A stretch of 64,000 nt of DNA from Glycomyces lechevalierae (GTDB lineage Bacteria; Actinomycetota; Actinomycetes; Mycobacteriales; Micromonosporaceae), in NCBI RefSeq assembly GCF_027622945.1, contig NZ_JAPZVQ010000017.1, positions 1 to 64,000 on the forward strand. Direction: 5' to 3'. Numbering within the stretch: position 1 is the stretch's first letter; each line of letters begins with the position of its first letter. Under the pieces are notes generated by a model, which saw only the letters and a program-made list of their open reading frames with translations, made no database searches and was not told where the DNA came from. Shown here one piece after another: positions 34,077 through 43,724 of the stretch. Position numbers and translations under genes: made by a program.

Positions 34077-34706
34077 TCACCGGTCTGCGTCGGCGAGGGC
34101 TCCGTCCAGGTAGGCGCCGAGCGCTCGCTTGACTTCCGTGATGACTGCCGGCAGGTCCTCCTCCGAGGCCGCCATGATCAGCGGGAGCAGGCCGCGGAAG
34201 AGATGCACGGCCACTTCGGCGGTTCGTCTGCGCTGCTCGGGCGGTTGACCGTGGGCCTTGCGCTCGAGGATCGCGTCGAGGCGGTCGAACATGACCGCCT
34301 GCGCCGGGCGCTTCGCGCCGACCAGGTCCGGCGAGGTGTGCGGGTCGGCCAGCAGCGCGTAGAAGCCCGGGTTCGCCCGGTCGAAGGCGATGAGCGGGTC
34401 GAGGATCCGGTCGAGCATCACGTTCAGCGGCAGGTCGGCCACCGACAGGTCGAACGCCTCGCCGTGAGCCGCGCGCAGCCGCTCGACATAGCGGGCGGTC
34501 AGTGCCTCCGCGATCGCCTCCTTGTTCTTGAAGAACTGATACAGCGTCCCCGGTGAGGCGCCGGCCTCGGCGGCGATCGCGTTCGTCGTCGCGCCCTTGA
34601 AACCCTTGGCCGCGAAGACCCGCTCCGCCGCGTCGAGTAGTTCGGCGATGCGCTTCTCGCCTCGCGCCTGCCGCTTCCTGGACGGCTTCTCCGTGTCCTC
34701 GGTCAC
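34077..34706 (-). CDS. TetR-family regulator of the MMPL transporter
   Basis: A 209-residue repressor. The GTG at 34706 with GGGAG upstream is preferred over an ATG at 34763, because the longer form would read through the operator. The helix-turn-helix covers about residues 20-65 (LLDAAERVFAAKGFKGATTNAIAAEAGASPGTLYQFFKNKEAIAEAL). The C-terminal domain is of normal length. It is divergent from the MMPL transporter gene; the two share a 94-bp interval with tandem palindromes. It is likely a drug- or lipid-responsive repressor. Confidence 0.9.
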   Translation of the reverse strand: MTEDTEKPSRKRQARGEKRIAELLDAAERVFAAKGFKGATTNAIAAEAGASPGTLYQFFKNKEAIAEALTARYVERLRAAHGEAFDLSVADLPLNVMLDRILDPLIAFDRANPGFYALLADPHTSPDLVGAKRPAQAVMFDRLDAILERKAHGQPPEQRRRTAEVAVHLFRGLLPLIMAASEEDLPAVITEVKRALGAYLDGALADADR

Positions 34707-34725
34707 TAACTGTCTCCCGGTCTCG

Positions 34726-34774
34726 AAAATACGAGCAATTACTCGTATTTTTAATACGAGCAACCACTCGTGTT
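34726..34774. promoter_or_regulatory. Tandem palindromic operators between TetR and MMPL genes
   Basis: AAAATACGAG-N6-CTCGTATTTT (34726-34751) is followed by AATACGAG-N6-CTCGTGTT (34753-34774). The first copy is perfect and the second has one mismatch; both are 8-bp arms with a 6-nt spacer. This is the likely binding site of the divergent TetR protein, covering both promoters. Confidence 0.8.
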
Positions 34775-34800
34775 CAGTCTACGCAGGTCGGGAGACCCTG

Positions 34801-36996
34801 ATGACCTCCACTGCCACCCCACAGCCGAGACTCCGCGCCCCGGAAGACGCCTTCATGCGCCGGCTCGGCCGCTTCGCGATCCGGCGCAGCCGCAGCCTCC
34901 TGACCGCCTCGCTGGTCCTCTTCGCCGCGAGCGCCGCCGTCGCCTCCGGCACTCTCGACGCCCTCATGCTCTCGCGCTACGAGGTGCCGGGATCGGAGTC
35001 CATCGTCACCGGCGATGAACTCGACGACGCCTTCGATGTCGGCAGCGCCAACTTCCTCCTCCTGGTCACCGCCGACTCCGGCGACGTGGATGACGCCGAG
35101 GCCGCCGCCGCGGGAGCCGAGATCGCCGCCGAACTCGCCGCTCACGACCGGATCGGATCAGTCGAGTCCTATTGGGACACGGGCTCGCCGGTACTCCGCA
35201 GCGAGGACGGCGCACAGGCGCTCATCCTGGCGTACCTGCCCGGCGAGGTGACCGACGTCCGAGAGAACGTCCTTCCCGGTCTCAAGGAGGAGTTCGCCGT
35301 GGACCGCGGCGCCGTCACGGTCGGTGTCGGCGGCTCGGACGAGCTCTTCCGTGAAGGCGCGGAACTGGCCCGAGAGGACTTCCTCGTCGCTGAGGCCGTC
35401 ATCATCCCCGGCCTGCTCGTCCTGCTCGTGGTCCTCTACCGCCGCCCCGTCGCGGCGCTGCTGACCATGGGCGTGGGCGTCCTCTCGCTCGTCGTCGCGC
35501 TGGCACTCACCAGGTTCATCGCCGCGTTCACCGAAGTCTCGACGTTCGCGGCCAATTTGATCCTCGTCATGAGCATCGGCCTGGCCGTGGACTACTGCCT
35601 GTTCATCGTCAATCGCTACCGCGAGGAAGCGGCCGGCCACGACCGCGCCACGGCCATCGCGAACACCGTCGCCACCGCCGGGCGCACCGTCCTCTTCAGC
35701 GCCGTCACCGTCGCCGCCAGCCTGTCCGTGCTCCTCGCGATGCCCTTCCCGTTCCTGCGGTCGTTCGCCTACGCCGGCATCCTGGTGCCCTTGGTCGGCG
35801 CCGCCGGCGCCGTCATCGTGCTGCCCGCCGCCCTCGCCTTGTGGGGCAGCCGAGTCGAACTGGCCCGCCCTCCCGCCCCGGTCGAGGACGGCCGCTGGCA
35901 CCGGCTCGCCACCGCGGTCATGCGACGCCCCTTCGCCTGGGGCGCCGCCGCACTCGTGCTCGTCGCGTTCCTGGCCTCGCCGCTCCTCGGCGTGCGCTTC
36001 GGCGTCCCCGACGAACGCGCCCTCCCGCGGGACGCCGAAGCCCGCATCGTCACCGACCAGGTCACCGCGAACTTCACCGCCGAGGCCACCGACGCCCTCC
36101 AGATCCTCGCCGAGGCGCCCGACTCCGACGACCTCGCCCGCTATGCCGCCGACCTCTCGGCCGTCTCCGGCATCGCCCAAGTGGATTCGGCCGCCGGCCG
36201 GTTCGTAGACGGCGCTCTCGCCGCACCCGCCGATCCCGGTCGCTTCCCCGCCCCCGGCGGCACCGACACGTGGGCCTCCGTCGTCCCTACCGGCGAGGCG
36301 ATGCGAACCGACCCTTACGCCATGGTCGAAGCGGTCCGCGCCGTCGAGGCCCCGTTCGCGACCGCAGTCTCGGGCTACCCTGCCGACCTCGCCGACTTCC
36401 GGGACGCTCTGCTGTCGAGGCTGCCTCTCGTGGCGGCCCTGATCGTGCTGGTCACCTTCATCATCCTGTTCTTCATGACCGGCAGCGTCGTCGCGCCGGT
36501 CAAGGCGACCCTCCTCAACATGCTGTCGCTGTCGGTCATGTTCGGCGCCCTGGTCTGGATCTACCAGGACGGCAACCTCTCCGGATACCTGGGATTCACG
36601 CCGCAGGGCTCTTTCGAGTTGAGCGTCCCGATCCTGATGTTCTGCGTCGCATACGGGTTGTCCATGGACTACGAGGTGTTCATGCTCGCGCGCATCAAGG
36701 AGGAGTACGACCGCACCGGCGATACGATAGGTTCGGTCGCGGCCGGACTCCAGCGCAGCGCGCCCCTGGTCACCGCCGCCGCGCTCGTGCTGGCCGCGAC
36801 GTTCGCCGTCTATGCGACCAGCCAGGTCGTCTTCGTGCAGATGCTCGGCGTCGGCATGGCCCTCGCCGTCGTCGTGGACGCCACGGTCATCCGCGGAGTC
36901 CTGCTCCCCGTCGCCATGCGGCTCACCGGAAGACGCAACTGGTGGGCACCGGCGGCGCTGCGCCGGTTGCACGCCCGCATCGGCATCAAGCACTAG
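34801..36996 (+). CDS. MMPL/RND-family transporter
   Basis: A 731-residue protein; the ATG at 34801 follows GGGAGA. It shows the duplicated MMPL layout: helix 1 (about residues 32-50), an external domain, helices 2-6 (about 200-355, with GLAVDYCLFIVNRYREE), a second external domain, and helices 8-12 (about 545-720, with YGLSMDYEVFMLARIKEEYD). The paired Asp-Tyr motifs in helices 4 and 10 are the proton-relay signature of MmpL proteins. These export lipids or drugs. It is probably repressed by the divergent TetR. Confidence 0.92.
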   Translation: MTSTATPQPRLRAPEDAFMRRLGRFAIRRSRSLLTASLVLFAASAAVASGTLDALMLSRYEVPGSESIVTGDELDDAFDVGSANFLLLVTADSGDVDDAEAAAAGAEIAAELAAHDRIGSVESYWDTGSPVLRSEDGAQALILAYLPGEVTDVRENVLPGLKEEFAVDRGAVTVGVGGSDELFREGAELAREDFLVAEAVIIPGLLVLLVVLYRRPVAALLTMGVGVLSLVVALALTRFIAAFTEVSTFAANLILVMSIGLAVDYCLFIVNRYREEAAGHDRATAIANTVATAGRTVLFSAVTVAASLSVLLAMPFPFLRSFAYAGILVPLVGAAGAVIVLPAALALWGSRVELARPPAPVEDGRWHRLATAVMRRPFAWGAAALVLVAFLASPLLGVRFGVPDERALPRDAEARIVTDQVTANFTAEATDALQILAEAPDSDDLARYAADLSAVSGIAQVDSAAGRFVDGALAAPADPGRFPAPGGTDTWASVVPTGEAMRTDPYAMVEAVRAVEAPFATAVSGYPADLADFRDALLSRLPLVAALIVLVTFIILFFMTGSVVAPVKATLLNMLSLSVMFGALVWIYQDGNLSGYLGFTPQGSFELSVPILMFCVAYGLSMDYEVFMLARIKEEYDRTGDTIGSVAAGLQRSAPLVTAAALVLAATFAVYATSQVVFVQMLGVGMALAVVVDATVIRGVLLPVAMRLTGRRNWWAPAALRRLHARIGIKH

Positions 36997-37065
36997 GACC
37001 TTGGGCGGCCGGCCATCAGGGGTACCGACCGGCTCGACGCGCGGGGCCGTTCAGCAGGTCGGCGG

Positions 37066-37873
37066 TCAGGCCTGCTGGCGGTCCAGTTCGGTCAGTCGGC
37101 GGACCAGGAGGTCGGCTTCGTCAGCGTCGGTGCGGATGTCGAAGACGTCGGCGAGGAGCTTGGGGACCTCGTGGGGGCTGACGGCCTCCTGCTTCGGGGC
37201 GCTGCCGGGGCGTTCGGTCGTCCAGGTGAGCGCGTCGAGCGTGTCGTACCGGTCGGGGCACTGCCGCTGCACGTATGGGCGGATGACGAACGGGGAGCGG
37301 TCGTTCGAGGCCACGAAGTGGTTCCCGACCGCGAAGTCCACGGGGTACTGGGGGTTCTCAGTGAAGACCTGCCGCACCTGCCACTCGTCCGCGCCGGCCC
37401 CGCGCTGGTGCACGGCCCATCCCGGCGAGCCGTGGGTGATCTCCTCCCACCGCAGCACGAGCGGCCAGAGCGCGGCGTCGCTGCGGGCGCCGTCGACCAG
37501 TTCGATGGGCTCCAGGGGGCTGGCGCCGAAGCCGACGTCGTTCAGCCAGCGCGCGCCGTCGAGCTCCACGATGAGCATCGCGTGCGTGGCCGGGCGGGGC
37601 TTGGTCGAGTCCGCACCGATCTGGCGCGGCGGCGAAGAGGGTGGCGTGCTCGAAGCAGTAGCCGCCGCGGCCGCGGCGGATCAGCTTGTCCTGCAATGCG
37701 GGCAGGTCGAGCCGCACCTGGTGGTAGAGGAAGCTGTCGAGCGTGTCCCACCGGATGTTCAGCACGTGCGCGCGCTGCAGGGCCCGCAGGGTCTCCAGGG
37801 TGGGTGTGCGGTCGCCCTCGTAGCCGAGATGGGCGAGGTAGGCGTCAAGATCGAGGTCGTCGCTGCTCCACAT
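37066..37873 (-). pseudogene. Arylamine N-acetyltransferase, broken by an internal deletion
   Basis: The ATG at 37873 begins a NAT-like frame (LDAYLAHLGYEGDRTPTLETLRALQRAH) through the catalytic cysteine motif RGRGGYCFEHATLFAA. The sequence then changes frame near 37625-37640 and resumes as ADSTKPRPATHAMLIVELDGARWLNDVGFG to the stop at 37066. The catalytic His (ATHAML) and Asp (NDVGFG) are in the second frame. About 16 residues that intact enzymes carry between FAAA and IGAD are missing, so a deletion of about 46-47 bp caused the shift. No functional product is expected unless this is an assembly error. Confidence 0.75.
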
Positions 37874-37948
37874 GCCTCGGGCAACGTCCTTGCGGCGGTC
37901 CGTATTCCGCCGGGAACGGGGGCGTGTTGGTGTCAGAGGGGGCCTGGG

Positions 37949-38497
37949 CTATTCCTCGCGGCACCAGAGCTGGCGCAGGTGTCCATTGAGGGCGGTGGCG
38001 GCGAAGATGATCACGCCAGGAACGAAGTACCACATTGCGGGGCCGGCGCTGTCGTCCAGTTCGGATCGCGCGGCTTCGATCGTGAAGCCGACCGGCACCA
38101 GCATGCCGACCAGCAGCAGCACGGCGACGACCGCGGCGGTCCGTGCCACGCGGGGCCCGGCCCAGCGCTGCCACTGGAGGCAGCAGACACCCACCGCTGT
38201 GGCGACGCACGCCAGGAGTATCAGGAAGCCGATCCCCGCCGCGACCCCGAAGCCTCCGAGGACCTCTGCCTCGCCGAGGGCGGCGACGACGTCGAGCGGT
38301 GCGGTCAGCAGGCGCACGATCGCAGGGTCGAACGCCCTGGCGTCAGTGAAGATCGGAAGGGTACTGCCGACCACTAGCAGTGCGCCCGAGGCGAAGGCGA
38401 GTGCCCGGATGGCGTTCGACTCGAGTGTGTGGACCCGGCCTTCCAGGTCCTGCAGTCGCCGCCGAATGCGCTCGTCGTCGGTTTCGATGTCGGCCAT
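37949..38497 (-). CDS. Four-helix membrane protein, 182 residues
   Basis: It has an N-terminal coiled-coil-like acidic/basic segment (DDERIRRRLQDLEGRVHTLES, about residues 7-27) followed by four predicted helices (about 31-50, 82-106, 118-138 and 155-172). AGGGAGAA lies upstream of the ATG. No family is recognised. It stands alone between the N-acetyltransferase remnant and the MFS operon. Confidence 0.6.
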   Translation of the reverse strand: MADIETDDERIRRRLQDLEGRVHTLESNAIRALAFASGALLVVGSTLPIFTDARAFDPAIVRLLTAPLDVVAALGEAEVLGGFGVAAGIGFLILLACVATAVGVCCLQWQRWAGPRVARTAAVVAVLLLVGMLVPVGFTIEAARSELDDSAGPAMWYFVPGVIIFAATALNGHLRQLWCREE

Positions 38498-38834
38498 GCC
38501 GTTCTCCCTTGCTCGCTGCCCGGTTGCAGCAGCCGCACCGGAGCCCGTCTTCCGCGACCCGATCCTAGTCGACCCGCTCCACGTGCCTCACCAGTCAGAA
38601 CGGTCGGGCTGGCCGGTCGCCGTCGGGGTGCTCGCTCTGATCGGCTTCGCCGCAGTGTCCGTGCCGCTCGGGCTCCTCTGAGCCCACGGGGATCCGTCCG
38701 CCGGCGTTCCGGGAGTTGCCTTGGCAGGCAGGGCGATCGGCTCGGTCAAGGAAGTCGGGCCCCTGGAGGCATTGATATCGGGGAGTGCCGGCTTTTCGAC
38801 CAGCGCTCCCCGAACCACCTGCTCTGCCACCGAT
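38498..38834. other. Gene-poor interval with one possible micro-ORF
   Basis: No convincing gene. On the plus strand a GTG at 38583 opens a 32-codon frame ending at 38681. It would encode a short polar N-terminus and a single hydrophobic helix (WPVAVGVLALIGFAAVSVPL), which might be a small membrane peptide. There is no clear ribosome site, so support is weak. Confidence 0.25.
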
Positions 38835-40466
38835 CTAGCGGGTAGATCCAATGTGCTCCCGTACGGTCGCCGCCTCGCTCGCCGCCGTCCCGGACCCCGG
38901 TTCGGCGCTCTTCGTGGCGAACCCGCGCCGGCCCGGCAGGAGCGCGAGGACGATCAGTGTTCCGGCGGCCATGATGATCGCGCCGATGAGGCTGGTCTGG
39001 GCGATCCCGTGGGCGAAGGCCTGGTGGACGGCGTCCACGGCGGCCTGGGCCTGCTGGGGCCCGGCGGAGGGATCCTGTGCGACCCGCTCCGCGACGGCCA
39101 GTCCGGCGCCGACGGAGTCCTTGGCGGTCTCCATCGCCTCCGCCGGAAGCCGGTCGCCCACCAGGTCGGTCAGCTCGTCCCGGTAGCCCGTGCCCAGCAG
39201 TGAGCCCAGCACCGCGATGCCCAGCGCCCCGCCCAGCTCGAGCGCGGTGTCGTTGACACCGCCGCCGACGCCCAACTCGGACTCGGGGAAGGAGCCCATG
39301 ATCGTGTCGGTCGCCGGGGAGATGCTCAGACCGAGCGCGAGGCCCAGCATCATCAGCGGCGCCAGGAAGTCCTCGTACGTCGACCCCTTGTCGATCTGGG
39401 TGAGCAGGAACATGCCCGCCGTGCCGACGGCCATGCCGGTCACGACCATCGCCTTCACTCCCAGTTTCGGCGTGAGCATCCCGGTCACCGCGGACCCGAG
39501 GAACACCGCGCCGCCCAGCGGCAGCAGCCGTAGGCCCGTTTCCAAGGCGCCGTAGCCGATCACGAACTGCAGGAACTGCGTCGAGTAGTAGATCACCGCG
39601 AACATGCCGAAGAAGAAGAACATCACCGCGAGCATCGAGCCGGTGAAAGGCCGCAGCGCGAACTTGCGGACGTCAAGCATCGGGTGCGGGTGCCGCAGCT
39701 CCCAGGCGACGAAGGCGACCAGACCGGCACCGGCGACCGCAGCGGCGGCGACGGGGCCGGTGCCCCAGCCGGAGTGCGGGCCTTCGATGGCGGCGTAGAT
39801 GAGGGAACCGACGGAGACGATCGACAGCAGGCCGCCGACGTAGTCGATGCGGCCCATGCCCTCCGCCTTGGACGGCGGTACCAGGGCGAGCGCGCCGAAC
39901 ACGGCGAGGAGGGCGATCGGCACGTTGATCAGGAAGGTCGAGCTCCAGGCGTGATCCTCGAGCAGCCAGCCGGAGACGAGCGGGCCGACTGCCACCGCCA
40001 GCCCGGAGGTCGCGGCCCAGGCGGTGATGGCCTTGGCTCGCTCGTTCCGGGGGAAGGTCGCGACCACCAGGGACAGTGTGGCAGGCATGACGACCGCGGC
40101 ACCGATTCCCATGATCGCGCGGGCCGCGATGACCAGCGAGGTCTCGTCGACCATGCTTCCCATCACCGAGCCGCCGGCGAAGATCAGCAGGCCGAGCACC
40201 AGCGCGCCGCGGCGGCTGTACTTGTCGCCGATCGCACCCAGCACGAGCATCAGCGCCGCGTACGGAACGGTGTAGCTGTCGACGACCCACTGCAGATCAC
40301 TGCTGCTCAGTCCCAGGTCGGTGGTCATGTCGGGGGCGGCGACGATCAGCGACGTGTTCGCCATCACCGTGATCAGCAGGCTCAGGCACAGCACGAGCAG
40401 CGCCCACCAGCGCCGCGCGTAAGGCCTGGTCATGCTCTCCACCGGTGTGTTCGCAAGGAAGGGCAT
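38835..40466 (-). CDS. DHA2-family (QacA/EmrB-like) multidrug MFS transporter
   Basis: A 543-residue protein with about 14 transmembrane segments, preceded by AGGAG. Helix 1 has ALLVLCLSLLITVMANTSLIVAAPDMTTDLGLSSSDLQWVVDSYTVPYAALMLVLGAIGDKYSRR, and motif C is present as WAATSGLAVAVGPLVSGWLLE. Both are standard for drug/proton antiporters of the 14-helix group. It is the last gene of the minus-strand operon 45489-38835 that carries several oxidoreductases and hydrolases. It may export toxic compounds handled by those enzymes. Confidence 0.9.
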   Translation of the reverse strand: MPFLANTPVESMTRPYARRWWALLVLCLSLLITVMANTSLIVAAPDMTTDLGLSSSDLQWVVDSYTVPYAALMLVLGAIGDKYSRRGALVLGLLIFAGGSVMGSMVDETSLVIAARAIMGIGAAVVMPATLSLVVATFPRNERAKAITAWAATSGLAVAVGPLVSGWLLEDHAWSSTFLINVPIALLAVFGALALVPPSKAEGMGRIDYVGGLLSIVSVGSLIYAAIEGPHSGWGTGPVAAAAVAGAGLVAFVAWELRHPHPMLDVRKFALRPFTGSMLAVMFFFFGMFAVIYYSTQFLQFVIGYGALETGLRLLPLGGAVFLGSAVTGMLTPKLGVKAMVVTGMAVGTAGMFLLTQIDKGSTYEDFLAPLMMLGLALGLSISPATDTIMGSFPESELGVGGGVNDTALELGGALGIAVLGSLLGTGYRDELTDLVGDRLPAEAMETAKDSVGAGLAVAERVAQDPSAGPQQAQAAVDAVHQAFAHGIAQTSLIGAIIMAAGTLIVLALLPGRRGFATKSAEPGSGTAASEAATVREHIGSTR

Positions 40467-40537
40467 CAGTAGCTCCTAGAAAAGGACGGGGACGCGTAGT
40501 CGTCCATCGTGTGGCGTCATGTTCTGCTCCAGAGCCC

Positions 40538-41545
40538 TCATTGGCTCGGGGCACCGGCCAGCTCGCGCAGGTGCGCATTGTTCTGCAGGGACCACCGCAT
40601 GGTCCGCGGTGGGCGCCCGAGCAGGGTTTCCAGTTGGTCGGAGAGGACGTCGTACCGTCCGCCGGCGATCAGCCTGGTCTGGATCCTCAGGTGCGCCCCC
40701 ACGTGCCGGGCCATGGCCGGATCGCCCAGGGTCTCCTGCAGGACGGTCTCGTTGATGAAGGTCTCGTTCCAGGACTCCACTTCCTGAGGGCGGTAGACGA
40801 CCTGGCGTCCCAGCACGGCTGCGTAGTCCTCAGCGAACCCGTACATGTCCTTCAGTTCCGGGCCGGTGAGCGCGTAGGACTTCGAGAGGTGCGGTGCGGG
40901 GTCGACCAGGATCTTCACGCACACCTCTGCCAGGTCGTGAACGACGATGGGCGCGAGCCGCTGGTTGCCGAAAGGCAGGGGCAGTTCACCGTTGCTCAAC
41001 GGGTCCAGGAGCATCCAGGTCAGATGGGGGTTCTCGGCGAACAGGGTCGCACGCACGTTGACCGTGGGGAGGCCGGACCAGTCCAGCACCTTCTCGCAGA
41101 TCCAGTGCGCCCGCTGCTGCGGTGACCAGTCCGTGACCAGTCCGCCTAGCCAGGAACGCCGCTCCTCCTCCGATGCGGTCATCTTCTCGAGCGTCATGTA
41201 CGACTGCTCGTAGTTGGACAGGTGCACGAAGGCTTCGATGTCGCCCTGGGCTCGCGCCGCCGAGGCCATCAAGGTGAGGGCATCGGCGTAGTACGGCTGC
41301 GGGGTCATGCTGAAGTAGATGCGCCGGACACCCTTCAGCGCGGCGGCCACGTCCGCGAGATTGAGCAGGTCGCCGACGAAGACCTCGGCCCCGGCCTCGC
41401 GCAGCGATTGCGCGCGTTCGTCGTCCCGTCGCACGAACGCGCGCACCGGGTGGCCCTGTTGGAGCAGCATGTCGACCATCAGCCTGCTCACGCCGCCGAC
41501 TTGGCCGCCGGCGCCGGTGATCAGAATGGGATTGCGTTCCGTCAT
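40538..41545 (-). CDS. NmrA-like NAD(P)-binding protein
   Basis: A 335-residue atypical short-chain dehydrogenase. GGAGG precedes the ATG at 41545. The N-terminus NPILITGAGGQVGGVSRLMVDMLLQQGHPVRAFVRRDDERA is a Rossmann nucleotide site with the GxxGxxG spacing of NmrA/HSCARG proteins. It also contains HLSNYEQSYM and a C-terminal NmrA-type domain. Such proteins sense or use NAD(P)H with quinones or other small molecules. The substrate is unknown. Confidence 0.82.
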   Translation of the reverse strand: MTERNPILITGAGGQVGGVSRLMVDMLLQQGHPVRAFVRRDDERAQSLREAGAEVFVGDLLNLADVAAALKGVRRIYFSMTPQPYYADALTLMASAARAQGDIEAFVHLSNYEQSYMTLEKMTASEEERRSWLGGLVTDWSPQQRAHWICEKVLDWSGLPTVNVRATLFAENPHLTWMLLDPLSNGELPLPFGNQRLAPIVVHDLAEVCVKILVDPAPHLSKSYALTGPELKDMYGFAEDYAAVLGRQVVYRPQEVESWNETFINETVLQETLGDPAMARHVGAHLRIQTRLIAGGRYDVLSDQLETLLGRPPRTMRWSLQNNAHLRELAGAPSQ

Positions 41546-41634
41546 TGTTCTGTCCTCCATCTGGTTTGGTGGGTTGGTCGTTCAGGAAGCCGAGGATTCC
41601 GCAGGCGCACAGCCGCCCGTTCGACATTGAGGGT

Positions 41635-42579
41635 TCAGGTGCGCGCGGGCGTCGTCTGCAGGAACAGTTCGAGCAGTGCCAGCAGCGTCTCGGGAGCGTC
41701 CTCGGTCGGGAAGTGGCCGGCGCCCGGGATCTCGACCACGGGCGCGTCGGGGTAGCTGAGCTTGAACGCCGGGATCACGTACTCGGGCAGCAGCGCGGTG
41801 TCCCGCATCCCGACCGCCAGCATCGCCGGCACGGCTCGCAGCGCGGCGACGGCTTCCATGGGTGGCGGGCCGGGCGGCGGACCCTGCGGACCCTCCAGGA
41901 CCTGCCGGGGGAAGGCGATGACACCGCGGGACTCCGCCGGGGTCGGAAAGGGGCTGGAGTACGCGCGGATCCAGGTCGGCGTGGCGATCTCGGGCCGGGC
42001 GACGTGCTGCAGGTCGATCATCAGGTGGGCGATGGTGCGGCCCGCGTTTCCGAGGATCTGCTCGAACGAACCGTCCGCGATCGCCGACCCGGCCCACTGG
42101 AACCACCGGCTCGCAGCGCCGTTGGCCTGCATGAGAGGGCCGATGTCGTCGGTGAGTGGAAGCACGGTGTTCGTGGCGAAGATCCGGGAGATCCGGTCGG
42201 GGTTGCGCAGCGCGAACCCGGTGCCGATGGGGCCGCCCCAGTCGCGGAGCACCAGCGTGATGTCGGTGAGGTCGAGCGTGTCGACGAGCAGCGATTCGAG
42301 ATTGAGGATGTGTTCGCTCGCGTCGTACGTGCGGTCCTGCGGTGTCTCGCTCTTGCCGAAGCCCATGTGGTCGGGAACGACCACGCGGTGGCGGCGTGAC
42401 AGCGGCCCGATCAGGTGGCGCCATTCGTAGCCCCACGTGGGCTCGCCATGCAGCATGACGATCGTCTGATCGGGCCGTTCGGGGCCCTCGTCGACGTAGT
42501 GCTGGCGGAAGCCGGCCGCTTCGTTGAAGCGGGCGGGATACGGCCACGTGCCGTCGAACGTCGCTTCAGCGGCGATCAT
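41635..42579 (-). CDS. Haloalkane dehalogenase-like alpha/beta hydrolase
   Basis: A 314-residue alpha/beta hydrolase. HGEPTWGYEWRHLI (oxyanion loop with the HGEPTW hallmark of haloalkane dehalogenases) comes first. LVLRDWGGPIG follows, in which the nucleophile is Asp, as in dehalogenases and epoxide hydrolases. The catalytic His is in GAGHFPTEDAPE. The halide-stabilising Trp next to the nucleophile is present (RDWGG). Dehalogenase activity is plausible, but epoxide hydrolase cannot be excluded. It is part of the TetR-controlled operon. Confidence 0.85.
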   Translation of the reverse strand: MIAAEATFDGTWPYPARFNEAAGFRQHYVDEGPERPDQTIVMLHGEPTWGYEWRHLIGPLSRRHRVVVPDHMGFGKSETPQDRTYDASEHILNLESLLVDTLDLTDITLVLRDWGGPIGTGFALRNPDRISRIFATNTVLPLTDDIGPLMQANGAASRWFQWAGSAIADGSFEQILGNAGRTIAHLMIDLQHVARPEIATPTWIRAYSSPFPTPAESRGVIAFPRQVLEGPQGPPPGPPPMEAVAALRAVPAMLAVGMRDTALLPEYVIPAFKLSYPDAPVVEIPGAGHFPTEDAPETLLALLELFLQTTPART

Positions 42580-42636
42580 GGGACTTCGTGCCTTCCTGGG
42601 ATTCGGTGGTTTCGATGTCGGCGCGTTCAGCAGTCA

Positions 42637-43632
42637 TCAGACCGGTCCCGCCGCGTGCAGGGCCGCGTCGGTGTCCGCGATGGCCAGCATCATGTTGATG
42701 TCGGCGCCGGCCAGTGCGCCGGCCGCTGCGGAGGCCCCGACCTGGGCGACCAGATCGGTGACGTTGCCGGCCACCCACACACCCGGCACCTCGGTGGCTC
42801 CGGCCGGGCCGGAGGCGAAACCGCGGCCTTTCGGCAGGTCCTGCACCGTCAGGCCCAAACCCTCCAGGCCCTGAGTGCGGGCCTGCATCGGCGCGGCGAC
42901 CGCGAGGACGCGACGGGCCACGACCTGGCCGTCGGCCAGGCGCACCCCGGCGAGGGCGCCGTCCTCGTCGTCGACGACCTCGGCGACCGGGGTGTCGATG
43001 ACGCGGATGCCACGGGCGGCGAAGCGGGCGCGGCTGTCCTCGTCCAGGTCGGTTCCGTGCGTGAAGTAGGTCAGGTCATCGGTCAGCTGACGGAACAGGA
43101 ACGCGTGGCCGATGGAGGCCGGGCCGGTGGCGAGGACGCCGATGGGCTCATCGCGCACTTCCCAGCCGTGGCAGTACGGGCAGTGCACCACGCTGTGCCC
43201 CCAGTGCTCGGCGAGCCCGGGCACCTCCGGCAGCACGTCCTTGAGGCCGGTGGCCACCAGGACGCGGCGGGCGGTGATGTTGCGGCCGTCGGCCAGGGCG
43301 ACGGTGAACCGCAGGTCCCCCTCCGCCGACGGGGCGGCGGGCTCGGCCGCGACCACCTGGCCGTGGACGACGCGTCCGCCGTACTGGCGCACCTGCTCCC
43401 GGCCCCGTCGAAGGATCTCGGACGGCGGGGTGCCGTCCAGGGCGAGGAGGCCGTGCACGGCCTCCGCGGGCGCGTTGCGCGGGGAGCCGCTGTCGATCAC
43501 GACGACCGAGCGGCGTGAGCGGGCGAGGATCAGCGCCCCGTTCAACCCCGCGGCGCCCCCGCCGATCACCACCGCATCGACGGTCCCCTCGGCCAGTTCG
43601 TCACTCTCGTACTGCGAAGTCGTCACAGCCAT
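42637..43632 (-). CDS. Thioredoxin-reductase-like FAD/NAD(P) oxidoreductase
   Basis: A 331-residue flavoprotein. It has an N-terminal FAD site VDAVVIGGGAAGLNGALILARSRRSVVVID, a CPYC redox pair (VVHCPYCHGWEV) and a C-terminal FAD loop GVWVAGNVTDLVAQVGASAAAGALAGADIN. The size and CxxC position match small thioredoxin-reductase-like proteins, some of which form disulfides in natural products (GliT/HlmI type). Start: the ATG at 43632 is preferred; an in-frame GTG/ATG at 43659 is possible. No dithiol-forming partner enzymes are seen. Confidence 0.85.
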   Translation of the reverse strand: MAVTTSQYESDELAEGTVDAVVIGGGAAGLNGALILARSRRSVVVIDSGSPRNAPAEAVHGLLALDGTPPSEILRRGREQVRQYGGRVVHGQVVAAEPAAPSAEGDLRFTVALADGRNITARRVLVATGLKDVLPEVPGLAEHWGHSVVHCPYCHGWEVRDEPIGVLATGPASIGHAFLFRQLTDDLTYFTHGTDLDEDSRARFAARGIRVIDTPVAEVVDDEDGALAGVRLADGQVVARRVLAVAAPMQARTQGLEGLGLTVQDLPKGRGFASGPAGATEVPGVWVAGNVTDLVAQVGASAAAGALAGADINMMLAIADTDAALHAAGPV

Positions 43633-43724
43633 GGTCTTCTGCCTTTCCTTGCCAGTCATCGTTCGGTCAATCTTTCAAGTCCTGTGTGGATGGAGAGGGA
43701 TCTCGCCCGCGGGTCGAGGGTCCA

